Assembly: GCA_019314085.1 (NCBI GenBank)
Contig: JAFCZZ010000001.1
Coordinates: 22,020 to 86,019, forward strand
DNA length: 64,000 nt
Direction of reading: 5' to 3'
Source: Deltaproteobacteria bacterium
GTDB lineage: Bacteria; Desulfobacterota; Syntrophia; Syntrophales; UBA2210
The position numbers and the translations under genes are program-made. The notes below the pieces were generated by a model. That model was not told the origin of the DNA. It saw nothing but the letters and a program-made list of their open reading frames with translations, and ran no database searches. Numbering within the stretch: position 1 is the stretch's first letter; each line of letters starts with the position of its first letter. Shown here piece by piece: positions 27,836 to 36,053 of the stretch.

Positions 27836-28093
27836 ATGTATCTACCTGAGGAACCCAAAGTCAGTGCTGCGCCGGTGATTTTTATCGCCCTGTCGCTTCT
27901 TGTTTTCTTGATTGGCACGGCGATATGCTTCTACTATTCCACTTCTGGCTTGCCGGTCAGGCTAATTGTTGCCGTCTTGGGAGGCTTGGCTGCTGACGTA
28001 ATATTCGGGGCGGCAGTCGCAGTATTCTTGCTGGCAGTTGGCTTGGTAGCCTATGTTCTAACTTACATCAGCGAAAGGATGAACCGGAAGTGA
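27836..28093 (+). CDS. Small membrane protein
   Basis: An 85-residue protein with GGAAAGGAG upstream and two or three hydrophobic spans (APVIFIALSLLVFLIGTAIC, LIVAVLGGLAADVIFGAAVA, VFLLAVGLVAYVLTYI). Its stop overlaps the RNase HII start (GTGA). It could be a holin or envelope protein, but it lies away from the endolysin. Confidence 0.6.
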   Translation: MYLPEEPKVSAAPVIFIALSLLVFLIGTAICFYYSTSGLPVRLIVAVLGGLAADVIFGAAVAVFLLAVGLVAYVLTYISERMNRK

Positions 28094-28686
28094 TACTTGA
28101 TGATGCTTGGGGTATTGACGAAGCGGGCCGGGCAGCTATTGCTGGGCCACTTGTAATAGCGGCTTATCACCCATGCGAACATATCGGAGGCGTAAAAGAC
28201 AGTAAGAAACTTACTGAAAAGCAGCGCGAGGCCTTATATCCGCGATTGCTTGAATCGGGTGTAGCTAAAATCAAAGTCATTCCGGTCCGAAAGATTGACA
28301 AATACGGCATAGTCACGGCTGAAATGTGGGAAATTGGTTTTATGTTGGATGAGCAAATATACCACGAGGTGGTGGTAGATGGGCCACGTTACAAAGTCTG
28401 GGACGAGATAGAGCAAAATGTTATGGGCGTCCAGTTCCTCGGCGACGACCTACGCTTTGAAGTTGATGCCGATGACAAGTATTATTCCGTGGCCGCCGCC
28501 AGTATCATCGCCAAAGTCTTCCGTGACCACCTGATGAAGCTCTGGCATGAAATCTATCCTGAATACAATTGGGCCAGCAACAAAGGCTACCCGACGCCCG
28601 AACATTGCTGTGCTGTGCGTGAACATGGCCTTACGCCACTGCACCGGAAGACATTTGTTGAGCGGATTGTTTCAGGAAGGGGGTGA
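28090..28686 (+). CDS. rnhB: Ribonuclease HII
   Basis: A 198-residue enzyme with a GTG start in a 4-base overlap with the membrane-protein gene. Signature pieces are GIDEAGRAAIAGPLVIAA (D10, E11), VKDSKKLTEKQREALYP, VVVDGP, then the ASIIAKVFRDHLMKLW helix and GYPTPEHCCAVREHGLTPLH. It would cut RNA of RNA-DNA hybrids and remove primers or ribonucleotides. Host-type RNase HII is unusual in a phage of this size and fits its replication set. Confidence 0.9.
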   Translation: MILDDAWGIDEAGRAAIAGPLVIAAYHPCEHIGGVKDSKKLTEKQREALYPRLLESGVAKIKVIPVRKIDKYGIVTAEMWEIGFMLDEQIYHEVVVDGPRYKVWDEIEQNVMGVQFLGDDLRFEVDADDKYYSVAAASIIAKVFRDHLMKLWHEIYPEYNWASNKGYPTPEHCCAVREHGLTPLHRKTFVERIVSGRG

Positions 28687-28692
28687 CTATTG

Positions 28693-28863
28693 ATGGCAAG
28701 TTCGTCTTCAGTGCCAACAACGTTCATTGTTTGCTTCTTGGTGGCTATTGTTACAACTATCCTAATAGGACTTGGATGTGCCAAGCAGGTGCCTTGCGAG
28801 GTCAAAGCAGGCCAGGCGGGTTGTTTCCGGCACAGTCAAGCTGGAGCCGCCGGTAATAGTTGA
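28693..28863 (+). CDS. 56-residue membrane-anchored or lipoprotein-like peptide
   Basis: ATG 28693 lies six bases after a GGGGGTGA ribosome site. The peptide has a 20-residue hydrophobic segment (FIVCFLVAIVTTILIGLG) followed by C-A-K-Q, a plausible but imperfect lipobox, and then a short polar tail with four more Cys/Gly-rich residues. It may be a small lipoprotein (spanin-like) or inner-membrane peptide. The ORF is too short for most gene finders. Confidence 0.55.
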   Translation: MASSSSVPTTFIVCFLVAIVTTILIGLGCAKQVPCEVKAGQAGCFRHSQAGAAGNS

Positions 28864-28880
28864 AACGGACGAAGTTTTCT

Positions 28881-29006
28881 ATGAATATCCCGACAGAGAA
28901 TATTAACCGAGTAATTATCTACGTCGGGCCTAGCAAACCCGAATGTAGCCCAGACGAGTCTCAGCTTAAAGGGGAAAACACCACAAAGGGGGCGTGCCGA
29001 GAATGA
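28881..29006 (+). CDS. Possible 41-residue peptide
   Basis: ATG 28881 to TGA 29006, with its stop overlapping the next start (ATGA), which favours translation. No clear ribosome site precedes it. Composition is polar and not informative. Confidence 0.25.
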   Translation: MNIPTENINRVIIYVGPSKPECSPDESQLKGENTTKGACRE

Positions 29007-29326
29007 ATTGTCTATCCAGTAAATTGAAGCAAGTATTGGATGCTATGCAGCAGATGGAACAGGATTTTGGGCATATAGAGACCGGTATAAACAGTCTCCG
29101 CGAGAGCACGACATTTATCAAGCGTCGATTAAATGAATTGGTTTGGGCTCTGTGGGAAGGGACAGCAGAAGCGCGGTTCATGGATGATTTGATAGATGCT
29201 CTGCATGTCTGTGCTAGCGTAAGCAAAACAATCGAATCTCTGGCCAAGTCAATTAGAGGTTCCAGCGACAAAAGTTTAGAAATCATTGAAGAAGTGTGTG
29301 AAATCCTGAAGGAGAATGCCAGATGA
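29003..29326 (+). CDS. Hypothetical helical protein
   Basis: About 107 residues from ATG 29003 (GTG 28994 possible), ten bases after a G-run. Nearly all helix with heptad-like spacing (LKQVLDAMQQMEQDFGHIET, ESLAKSIRGSSDKSLEIIEE), so it may be a coiled-coil protein. It overlaps the phosphatase-like gene by ATGA. No family recognised. Confidence 0.5.
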   Translation: MNCLSSKLKQVLDAMQQMEQDFGHIETGINSLRESTTFIKRRLNELVWALWEGTAEARFMDDLIDALHVCASVSKTIESLAKSIRGSSDKSLEIIEEVCEILKENAR

Positions 29327-29859
29327 TTCGTGTCACCGAGAACCTTTACTGGGGTGCCATAGCGCCGCGCGAGGAAGGGTTGGCCATCGAGCCCAAGCAA
29401 CTGGACCTGCTTATTTACTGCGGCGACTGTGAGGAATTTGCCCAATACGCTTCCGAGGAGCTTCGGGATGAGATAGACCGTTGGAATGTGCCGGTGATAT
29501 GCCTTGGCTGGCATGATAATCCCGGAATGCCACCAACACGCAAGTCGATAACTTTCCTCGTTGATACCGTGAACATGATGCTACGTGCTGGCCGGTCGGT
29601 ATGTATCGCCTGTGCCTTGGGCATTAACCGTTCTTTCTTTGCTTTGATGTGCTGTCTGGCCCGCACTGAACCTGAGTTTGAGGCCAGAATATCTGCCCTG
29701 AGCCGTTTGCGAGGTATTAATTACGAAGATTGGTTTCACCGCTATGCCATCTGGCGCACAGTTTGGGAGACGAGCAAAGACAAAGCGAGAGATATCTCTG
29801 ATGTGAAAAAGGGCCGGATGCAGGCCCCTCAAAGCTCACAAAAGGAGAGATTAAAATGA
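29323..29859 (+). CDS. Dual-specificity protein phosphatase-like protein
   Basis: A 178-residue protein with the C-x5-R phosphate loop IACALGINRSF (C97 to R103) in the right setting: a preceding strand (VCIACA), a following helix (FFALMCCLART), and an earlier WHDNPGMPP loop with D65 as the likely general acid. The usual His before the Cys is Ala. It may remove phosphate from proteins or nucleotides. Its C-terminal 35 residues are basic and polar. Phage-borne enzymes of this type are uncommon. Confidence 0.6.
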   Translation: MIRVTENLYWGAIAPREEGLAIEPKQLDLLIYCGDCEEFAQYASEELRDEIDRWNVPVICLGWHDNPGMPPTRKSITFLVDTVNMMLRAGRSVCIACALGINRSFFALMCCLARTEPEFEARISALSRLRGINYEDWFHRYAIWRTVWETSKDKARDISDVKKGRMQAPQSSQKERLK

Positions 29860-30083
29860 AACCAACACAGAAGCCCTATGAATTCCTCGCCGAGAAGCTT
29901 CAATGGTATAAGATGAAGGCCAAAGAGTTGAGAATGGCCGTCTCTAGGCTAAAGGAAGGGGTAGAGAATCCACTGCTGTTAGCAGGCCTGGAAGTGCTGG
30001 ATAAACTCGCCCGTGATGTGCTCTCTTGGTGCGAATACCGTGACTATCCACCATCCCTTAGGAGTGCGAATATTGCTCGATAA
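29856..30083 (+). CDS. Small helical protein
   Basis: A 75-residue protein with AAAAGGAGA upstream and an ATGA overlap with the phosphatase-like gene. Helical (EKLQWYKMKAKELRMAVSRL). No family recognised. Confidence 0.55.
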   Translation: MKPTQKPYEFLAEKLQWYKMKAKELRMAVSRLKEGVENPLLLAGLEVLDKLARDVLSWCEYRDYPPSLRSANIAR

Positions 30084-30165
30084 TGCAGGATACGGTTGGG
30101 ACCCGCCCTATTATGATACCTACGACGAGGCCCGTGATGACGGTAGTTGGAGTGAGACCGTTTAA
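30064..30165 (+). CDS. Possible 33-residue peptide
   Basis: GTG 30064 overlaps an AGGAG. The product (ILLDNAGYGWDPPYYDTYDE, then ARDDGSWSETV) has the amino-acid look of a real protein rather than random translation, and may be a short gene or the remnant of one. Evidence is composition only. Confidence 0.25.
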   Translation: MRILLDNAGYGWDPPYYDTYDEARDDGSWSETV

Positions 30166-30234
30166 GCTATTTGAGGACGCTGTTAAGATATGGGCCGAGC
30201 AATCGCGAGAATGTTAATGAGGGAGGCGACGAGT

Positions 30235-30729
30235 ATGTCCTCACTTGTTGCAGATTGGTGGTGTGTTTGCCTAAAGGAACAATATGGTAGTGTGTCGTTC
30301 AGACCAGAGGGTGACGAAGTGCTTTTAAACCTGTGTCCTTCCACACCCGATTGGCATGACATCGTGCTAAGCATAAGCAGAAAAGACTGGATGCTAGAGT
30401 TGACACATAAGGTAGAAGCCGACTCGCCAAGTATTCTGCCTTGGGAAGTTCGGATTGATGCTGGGGCCAACGTTCGAGTCTGTGCCTATCGGCCTATTAC
30501 CGGTTTGTGCTGTGGTTTGGCAGTACGACAAGTCAGCGAGGAGTTGTGTACTGCTGCTATTGGTGTTTCTCCTCCACTACAGGCGATTGTTGTTGCGGTA
30601 CATCGCCAAGACGGCCTTATCTTGCTTGAGCATCCGATTAATATTGATGATGTATTCGTTCTTGCGAGTTACTTAGACGAAATAGCAAAGCGCTATCGAG
30701 CATACGGATTTACAATTGAGAAAAGCTAA
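30235..30729 (+). CDS. Hypothetical protein
   Basis: About 164 residues; ATG 30235 follows GGGAGGCGACGAGT, better than earlier ATGs at 30190 and 30211. Beta-rich (EQYGSVSFRPEGDEVLLNLC, WMLELTHKVEADSPSILPWE) with a C-terminal helix. No family recognised. Confidence 0.5.
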   Translation: MSSLVADWWCVCLKEQYGSVSFRPEGDEVLLNLCPSTPDWHDIVLSISRKDWMLELTHKVEADSPSILPWEVRIDAGANVRVCAYRPITGLCCGLAVRQVSEELCTAAIGVSPPLQAIVVAVHRQDGLILLEHPINIDDVFVLASYLDEIAKRYRAYGFTIEKS

Positions 30730-30749
30730 GTGGTCAACGGTGAGGTGCG

Positions 30750-31913
30750 ATGCCGAAGGCGACGATAACGGTTATGCGCGTGGGGCACAGGGATAGCGAC
30801 GCGGGCAAGCGGGCGCCAAGCGAGCTGCTGATAGTGACGCCCCAGGGGATAGGGGATGCGCTGATAGCGGCGACTGTGGGGTATCACTGCGAGGCTGCGG
30901 GCATAGCGACGGCGATACGGCGGGAGATACGGGGCGAAGCGGCGGTGCGCGGATGGAGCGTATCGGATTTTGATGTTAGTGAGCTGGAGTTGTTACCGTT
31001 GCTATCGGGGAGCGGGCGTGGTGAGGTGTTTCGGTTGGCGGGGCGCAGGAGCTTTGCGTGGCATGATGCGAGCGGCGGGGCGATGCTGGATAGGCTGCTC
31101 GCGGAGATTGGGTTGGAGCGGCAGGCGGCGCCTGCAACGGCGATGATAGGGGCGGATATCGAGCGGATGGAGATTGGCGGAGGCCACGGGATAATAGCGC
31201 CGTGGAAGCACAGCGCGCCAGAATACAGTATGAGCAAGGAGCAAGTAGCGGCTGCGGCTGCGGAGATGCGGGCGGCAGGCTTGATACCGGTGGTAGTGCA
31301 CAGCGAGCGCGTAGACTTGGGTGGAGTAGATGCGGTGAATTGGACGGGGCAAACGCGGACGGTGCGAGAACTGCTACCGTTGCTCGCTGCGGCGCGGGTT
31401 GTTGTGACGGCGGATAATGGCATTTTGCACGCGGCGCAGGCGATGCAGGTGCCGACGGTTGCTGTGGCGAGCAGGCGCACGATAGCGCCGGAGGCGTTTA
31501 GGGATTACGCGCCGATACTGTGGTGCATGGCGCGGGGCGAAACGCGAGCGGTGCGCGAGCGCACGATAATGCTCGCAGTGCGAGCGATGCTGAAGGCAAG
31601 CGAGGCGAGGTGGTGTATAGCGGGGCCGGAGCGCTATCTGTGTGGTGTGGAGCAGGCGGGGCGGCGGGTAGCGCGGGCGGCAGGGGTGTTTTACGCGAGG
31701 ATGGACGCGGACGCGATTGCAGAAGCGGATGCGGTGATCGTCGAATATCATCCGTATTATCACGATGATTGGGCGGCTGTGTTTGAGGAGCTGCGTGCTC
31801 GCGGTTGGCAGGGGGAGATAATTTGGAGCGTGCACAAGGCGGCGGACTTGACGCGCGAGGGGCGGCAGGCGGAGATAGCGGAATTGGAGGTTGTTGGCGA
31901 GCATGGCGGATAA
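30750..31913 (+). CDS. Second GT9 heptosyltransferase-like gene, foreign composition
   Basis: A 387-residue protein with the GT9 pattern: IVTPQGIGDALIAATVGYHC at the N-terminus and NWTGQTRTVRELLPLLAAAR, VVVTADNGILHAAQAMQVPT in the C-terminal fold. Beyond residue ~290 comes an extra ~95 residues with a Rossmann-like beginning (ADAVIVEYHPYYHDDWAAVF) that may be the N-terminal half of another GT-B enzyme. GC-rich GCG codons dominate, and GGCC is almost absent, unlike the rest of the window. It forms a pair with the next gene. Confidence 0.65.
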   Translation: MPKATITVMRVGHRDSDAGKRAPSELLIVTPQGIGDALIAATVGYHCEAAGIATAIRREIRGEAAVRGWSVSDFDVSELELLPLLSGSGRGEVFRLAGRRSFAWHDASGGAMLDRLLAEIGLERQAAPATAMIGADIERMEIGGGHGIIAPWKHSAPEYSMSKEQVAAAAAEMRAAGLIPVVVHSERVDLGGVDAVNWTGQTRTVRELLPLLAAARVVVTADNGILHAAQAMQVPTVAVASRRTIAPEAFRDYAPILWCMARGETRAVRERTIMLAVRAMLKASEARWCIAGPERYLCGVEQAGRRVARAAGVFYARMDADAIAEADAVIVEYHPYYHDDWAAVFEELRARGWQGEIIWSVHKAADLTREGRQAEIAELEVVGEHGG

Positions 31914-32418
31914 GGAACGCGCGCTGGTATTGATGGAGCATTGCGATGATGCGGGCGGAACGCAGGCGCTGCTCACGGGGGTTGACTACTTTTTGCGAGG
32001 GCGATGGAGCGAGCAGGAGCTGCAGCGGGCTTTGCAGCAGGCGGATATATTCGTGTATGCGGATGATGTGGACGAACCCGACCAATCGGCTGCGGCGGCG
32101 GATGTGTTGGGGTTCGGGCGCCCCGTGGTAGTATCGGGCTGCAGGAAACATGCGGATGTGTTGCCGTGGTGCGTGCAAGCGAAGGGGGCGCAGGAGATAG
32201 CTGAGCGAGTATTGTGGCTGCTGAGCAATGCTGCTGCATACCAGCGGGCGGGGCTACGGGCGCTGCAGGGAGCGAGCTTTCGGCGGCAACGGGTGCTCGC
32301 GCGGCAGTATCGGGCGGCGGTTGTCCATGTTTTGGCGAGGCGATACTTGCGGGATTATCGTGGCGCAGGGGGGAATACTGGCCCTAAGCGAGCGGTCGAA
32401 CATGAACGCGATGGATGA
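31903..32418 (+). CDS. GT4-like C-terminal glycosyltransferase domain (possibly the second half of a split enzyme)
   Basis: About 171 residues from ATG 31903, overlapping the previous stop by 11 bases. RALQQADIFVYADDVDEPDQ, then SAAAADVLGFGRPVVVSGCR and AKGAQEIAERVLWLLSNAAA match the donor-binding half of GT4 enzymes (the E-x-x-S/G-x-x-x-x-E-A-x-x-x-G-x-P segment, here degenerate). No N-terminal half is present; it may be supplied by the end of the upstream gene. Same foreign composition as that gene. Confidence 0.5.
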   Translation: MADKERALVLMEHCDDAGGTQALLTGVDYFLRGRWSEQELQRALQQADIFVYADDVDEPDQSAAAADVLGFGRPVVVSGCRKHADVLPWCVQAKGAQEIAERVLWLLSNAAAYQRAGLRALQGASFRRQRVLARQYRAAVVHVLARRYLRDYRGAGGNTGPKRAVEHERDG

Positions 32419-32573
32419 AGCCAGCTACGAAAGTGGAGAGAATGTGGCCGAAGGCTTGCACTGGTACGTGCATGGTTATGGGCAGAGGCGATGTTGTTGC
32501 CGATAGCGCCGCGAGGCCACAACATGGTTTGGGAGACGAACAGAGATTGAATAAAATAGGAGGGGAAACGAAA

Positions 32574-33320
32574 ATGCAGCAGCCATTTGTACCGGAGATA
32601 GGGCAATTGCTCTTCGCGGGCAATAGAATCGGTCCATGCGAAGTCCCAGATTTTGTCAAGTCGGGGCTATACCAGATCTCGTCGGCTTTAATAGCTCGCT
32701 TCAGTGAGAATCCTCAAGATGAAATGCCAGCTTATGGTTGGCCGTTTATGAACAACACCTTCATGATGCGCAATTATTGCTGGTGCGAGCGGGGCGACTG
32801 CCCTTGGTGTTCAGGTGGCAAGTGCACATGTCCACCATCGGCATTCATTGTCGAAAAAAACGGAGTCCGCAAAACGGCTGAAGAGGTTGAGAAAGAAATC
32901 CTAGCTCAAATCGGCGAGGAACCCCCTCTGTTCTTGGAGAAGAATCCTGAGACGCCAGAACCGGGTATGCGTGTTTTCGAAGTTGCGCCGAATCCTGAGT
33001 ATGATAGGTGGCGGCGGGAATACGAACGTCTTATAGAAGGTTGGCAAGTAGTTGAGCATCACCCTGTTTGTCCGTCTTGCAGGCCGCCGCGCTGGTGGGC
33101 TGATGTTGGGGCGGTTGGCTGCGCTGCCCCAAACTTCTGGTATAAACCTACAGATCTGAAGATATGGTGGTATAAATACATCGGACGAAGCATGAGCAGC
33201 AATCGTGGGATAACAAGCGACGAATGGCAACAAGTCGTGTTGCATGTTTTGCGTTCGCTGGAAGACGACCCTGTTGACCAATTGGAGCCGCTATTGCGCA
33301 AGCTGTACGAAGCCGATTGA
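32574..33320 (+). CDS. Cys-rich hypothetical protein
   Basis: About 248 residues from ATG 32574, after an AGGAGGGG site. The most striking part is YCWCERGDCPWCSGGKCTC near residue 67, a Cys cluster like those of a widespread phage family of unknown function, and a second Cys pair (CPSC) near residue 165. Trp-rich strands follow. No enzymatic motif recognised. The 155 bases before it hold no convincing gene. Confidence 0.55.
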   Translation: MQQPFVPEIGQLLFAGNRIGPCEVPDFVKSGLYQISSALIARFSENPQDEMPAYGWPFMNNTFMMRNYCWCERGDCPWCSGGKCTCPPSAFIVEKNGVRKTAEEVEKEILAQIGEEPPLFLEKNPETPEPGMRVFEVAPNPEYDRWRREYERLIEGWQVVEHHPVCPSCRPPRWWADVGAVGCAAPNFWYKPTDLKIWWYKYIGRSMSSNRGITSDEWQQVVLHVLRSLEDDPVDQLEPLLRKLYEAD

Positions 33321-33327
33321 TAATATC

Positions 33328-33798
33328 ATGCAATCAGTGGGGGTAGGGTTTTTATGCTTTCGTCCACTTCGCTGGCGAGCACCGTCAAAAAACTTGCTCA
33401 TAAAGCTATTCGATGAGTGGACTTTAGTCTGGGCAACAGAAGACAATCAAGTAGAGGTGCATTTGCCCTTTATTGACGTGCACCGCGATGAGTTGACATT
33501 GTATGTTCGGCAAGCGGCCAATGGCGAATACATAGTCACCGACGGCGGCTTGATTGTTAGCAACTTGGAATTCGACGGCCTGCAAGTGGCCGAGGGCACC
33601 AGACTTCATCGTGTCGTCATATCTCTGCTTGAAGGCACGTCCTTGAACCTTAAAGGTGGCGAGATATATGGCTCTGGGCCGCTGCACAAGCTGCCGAGCA
33701 TAATCTGGGAACTTGTTCGTGTCTTCATGTATGTCCAAGGTGCACGGGCTATGTATGAAATCGTGCGGAGAAAAGGAGGAGACAAGCATGGCAACTGA
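33328..33798 (+). CDS. DUF1828-like protein
   Basis: About 156 residues from ATG 33328. The stretch VEVHLPFIDVHRDELTLYVR, then GEYIVTDGGLIVSNLEFDG matches the general pattern of DUF1828 proteins (T-P-F-x-D-x-x-x-D-x-I-x-I-Y with a later D-D-G/D-G-G turn). Such proteins occur in phages and mobile elements; their job is unknown. It overlaps the next gene by 11 bases. Confidence 0.55.
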   Translation: MQSVGVGFLCFRPLRWRAPSKNLLIKLFDEWTLVWATEDNQVEVHLPFIDVHRDELTLYVRQAANGEYIVTDGGLIVSNLEFDGLQVAEGTRLHRVVISLLEGTSLNLKGGEIYGSGPLHKLPSIIWELVRVFMYVQGARAMYEIVRRKGGDKHGN

Positions 33799-34231
33799 AG
33801 ATATGAAGGCCTTCTACAGAAACAATCCATTCTGCTGGACAACCTTCGAGGATGTGGAGGACGAATACTGGCGTTTGTTTGAGTCTCACGACCGCGATGA
33901 AGACAGGCTTGTCCGTGTGGCCGAGATTTTGCGGAAGGCGCTAATCACGGCTGCTAAGCGTCTGTGGGGGCCGACGTTTTCTGGCTATGTGATACTCATT
34001 CGAGGCCGCAGGGCAATATATATCCTGCAATACAACGCTGGGTCTCCTACGGGCTGGGAAGTACTCGGCCATGTCCGAAGGCCTTTTGATTTCCCGGATA
34101 ATCTGAAATACTGGTGGCAGACGGATTGGCAATACGGTTGGTGGGACGAGAAGAACCCGTGGGCCGGGCCAGATTATGGGCCTGTGGGTGTTGATATTGT
34201 TGAGGTACAAAAGCGCTTGCGTGATGCCTGA
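33788..34231 (+). CDS. Hypothetical protein
   Basis: About 147 residues from ATG 33788, seven bases after AAAAGGAGGAG. It has a mixed helix/strand body with many Trp (YWWQTDWQYGWWDEKNPWAG). Last gene before the mobile element. No family recognised. Confidence 0.55.
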   Translation: MATEDMKAFYRNNPFCWTTFEDVEDEYWRLFESHDRDEDRLVRVAEILRKALITAAKRLWGPTFSGYVILIRGRRAIYILQYNAGSPTGWEVLGHVRRPFDFPDNLKYWWQTDWQYGWWDEKNPWAGPDYGPVGVDIVEVQKRLRDA

Positions 34232-34329
34232 GGCTGTCTAGAAGTGGTGGTATCACAAGGGCAATGTCAGTGAGGACAGGGACAATACACAGTTGCCGAT
34301 TTGAGGGGACTTAACTGGCAGTCTGTCTA

Positions 34330-34358
34330 TTGACAGGCAATGCCAAACGTGATAATAT
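34330..34358 (+). promoter_or_regulatory. Promoter giving a nearly leaderless tnpA transcript
   Basis: TTGACA at 34330-34335 and TAATAT at 34353-34358 with a 17-base spacer. The tnpA ATG is only nine bases after the -10, so the mRNA would have almost no leader and no ribosome site. The -35 lies in a small hairpin (CTGTC tatt GACAG) that could be the element's left end. Confidence 0.65.
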
Positions 34359-34367
34359 ATTACCGCC

Positions 34368-34955
34368 ATGAAGCTAAGTGATTGGGCCAAGCAGCAAGGC
34401 ATCAGTTATCGCACGGCATGGAGATGGTTTAGGCAAGGACGCTTGCCGTGTAGGGCTGAGCAGATGCCTTCGGGGACCATATTGGTCTATCCCGATGAGG
34501 AAACACAAACAGATGAAGCTGTAGTGATTTATGCTCGTGTTTCGTCCAGCAACCAGCGTGGAGACTTGCAGCGGCAGGTTGAACGGCTTGTGACTTACGC
34601 CAATGCTCGCGGCTGGAGAATTGCGGATATTGTCACAGAGATAGGTTCGGGCCTCAACGGTCGCCGGAAGAAGCTGTTGAAGCTGTTGGCCGACCCCAAT
34701 GTTCGCCATATCCTCGTAGAACACCGAGACCGCTTGGCCCGTTTCGGTGTTGAGTTTATAGAGGCAGCGTTGTCTGCCAGTGGCCGCAAGCTTACGGTGG
34801 TAGATGAAACAGAATTCAAAGACGACTTATGGCAGGACTTTGTGGATTTGGTTACCAGCATGGCGGTCCGCATATATGGCCGTCGAGGCGCACGAAACCG
34901 TGCGCAACGTGCTTTAGAGGCCCTGAGGCACGGCGATGACAATCTTAAGGAGTAG
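34368..34955 (+). CDS. tnpA: IS607-family serine recombinase
   Basis: A 195-residue protein. An N-terminal MerR-like helix-turn-helix (SDWAKQQGISYRTAWRWFRQ) precedes the resolvase domain with VIYARVSSSNQRGDLQRQVE (catalytic Ser near 59) and LVEHRDRLARFGVEF. The C-terminus is a helical arm with RIYGRRGARNRAQRALEAL. The DNA-binding domain in front of the catalytic domain is the mark of IS607 rather than ordinary resolvases. Confidence 0.88.
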   Translation: MKLSDWAKQQGISYRTAWRWFRQGRLPCRAEQMPSGTILVYPDEETQTDEAVVIYARVSSSNQRGDLQRQVERLVTYANARGWRIADIVTEIGSGLNGRRKKLLKLLADPNVRHILVEHRDRLARFGVEFIEAALSASGRKLTVVDETEFKDDLWQDFVDLVTSMAVRIYGRRGARNRAQRALEALRHGDDNLKE

Positions 34956-36030
34956 CAAGCTTAGCTTCAAAGAAGCAACGGAAGCCAAGCTGGCTATCCT
35001 GCAGAAGATAGCTGAAGATTACCGTCGTGCCGTTAACTGGTTCATAGACTGGTATTGGCAACACGGCCTCCGCCGCTTTCCTGAAACCGAAGTAGTCAAT
35101 GCCTGTCCTGTGGATTGGTTCACTCATCGCATGAAGAAGGTGGCTGCACAGCAGGCCCTTGGTATAGTCCGCGTTGCCTGCAAGCGAGGCCGGAAAACAA
35201 AGCCTGAATATAAGCAGCTTAAGATACAAGCTCAATGCACCATTGCGCGGTTGCGGCAACCCAAAGAGGCCGAGAGCTTTGATTACTGGCTTGAGCTGCG
35301 GTGCATAGGCAACAAATTACGCTTGGACTTGCCCCTGAAAGCCAACAAACATTTCAACCGCTTCGTAGCTGAAGGCTGGAAACAGCATAGTGGACTGCTT
35401 ATTGATGTAAAGCGACGCACTGTGACGGTAGTATTCGAGAAGGATGAGAAACCTGCAGATGATACGTCACACCCCGTTGCTGTAGACATCGGGGCAAGTT
35501 CATGTCTATTTGCCTGTGCCGACTTTGCCCACGCTGGCTGTCTTGGTCTGCAGATTGGCGACCTTCTACAAAAGGTTGCGCGGAAACAACATGGCTCCAA
35601 GCGCCAGAAGAAAGCTCGACGCCGGTTGAGGCATTACATTGATGAACAAGTCAAGAACCTGCTCAAAGCTTTTCAACCTAGCTGCGTCGTGGCCGAAAGA
35701 TTGCATAACGTGCTGCAGCGAACCAAACAAGACCGTAAGCTAAATAAAGCAGTTCGCTGCCTCCTCGGTGGTTGGTGCTACCGTTACGCGCTGGAGCGGT
35801 TGCGCATGACATGCGAAGTCAACCGTGTTGGCTTCCATGTCGTGCCGCCGCAGTATACCAGCCAGCGGTGCCCAGCCTGCGGCCACATCGAGGAGTCGAA
35901 CCGCCGAGGCAGGATGTTTCGCTGTCGGCAATGTGGGTATATTGACCATGCCGACTTAGTGGCCGCCAGAAACATCCTGTGGCGGTTCACTGAGGAGATT
36001 ACCGTCCCTCAGGCGGCGGAAGCCGGTTGA
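34936..36030 (+). CDS. tnpB: TnpB RNA-guided nuclease
   Basis: A 364-residue protein, normal for TnpB. RuvC-type acidic residues are D184 (VAVDIGASS), E254 (VVAERLHNV) and D340 (DHADLVAARNIL). The zinc ribbon is CPACG and CRQCG (C312, C315, C330, C333). A basic N-terminal part binds the guide RNA in this family. All catalytic positions are intact, so it should be active if its guide RNA is made. Confidence 0.88.
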   Translation: MTILRSSKLSFKEATEAKLAILQKIAEDYRRAVNWFIDWYWQHGLRRFPETEVVNACPVDWFTHRMKKVAAQQALGIVRVACKRGRKTKPEYKQLKIQAQCTIARLRQPKEAESFDYWLELRCIGNKLRLDLPLKANKHFNRFVAEGWKQHSGLLIDVKRRTVTVVFEKDEKPADDTSHPVAVDIGASSCLFACADFAHAGCLGLQIGDLLQKVARKQHGSKRQKKARRRLRHYIDEQVKNLLKAFQPSCVVAERLHNVLQRTKQDRKLNKAVRCLLGGWCYRYALERLRMTCEVNRVGFHVVPPQYTSQRCPACGHIEESNRRGRMFRCRQCGYIDHADLVAARNILWRFTEEITVPQAAEAG

Positions 36031-36053
36031 CAATGTTTGACCACGTAACCGGC
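36022..36053 (+). ncRNA. Candidate right end / guide-RNA hairpin of the IS607-type element
   Basis: GCCGGTT (36022-36028) pairs with AACCGGC (36047-36053), 7 bp, across the tnpB stop. In this family the guide RNA starts in the 3' part of tnpB and ends at the right border of the element. Only the hairpin is seen; RNA identity is inference. Confidence 0.4.

Noticed and set aside
31374..32178. Long minus-strand frames opposite the second GT9 gene
   Set aside because: The GC-rich GCG codons of the foreign pair create open frames in several phases. Their products are Arg/Pro/His-rich with no domain.
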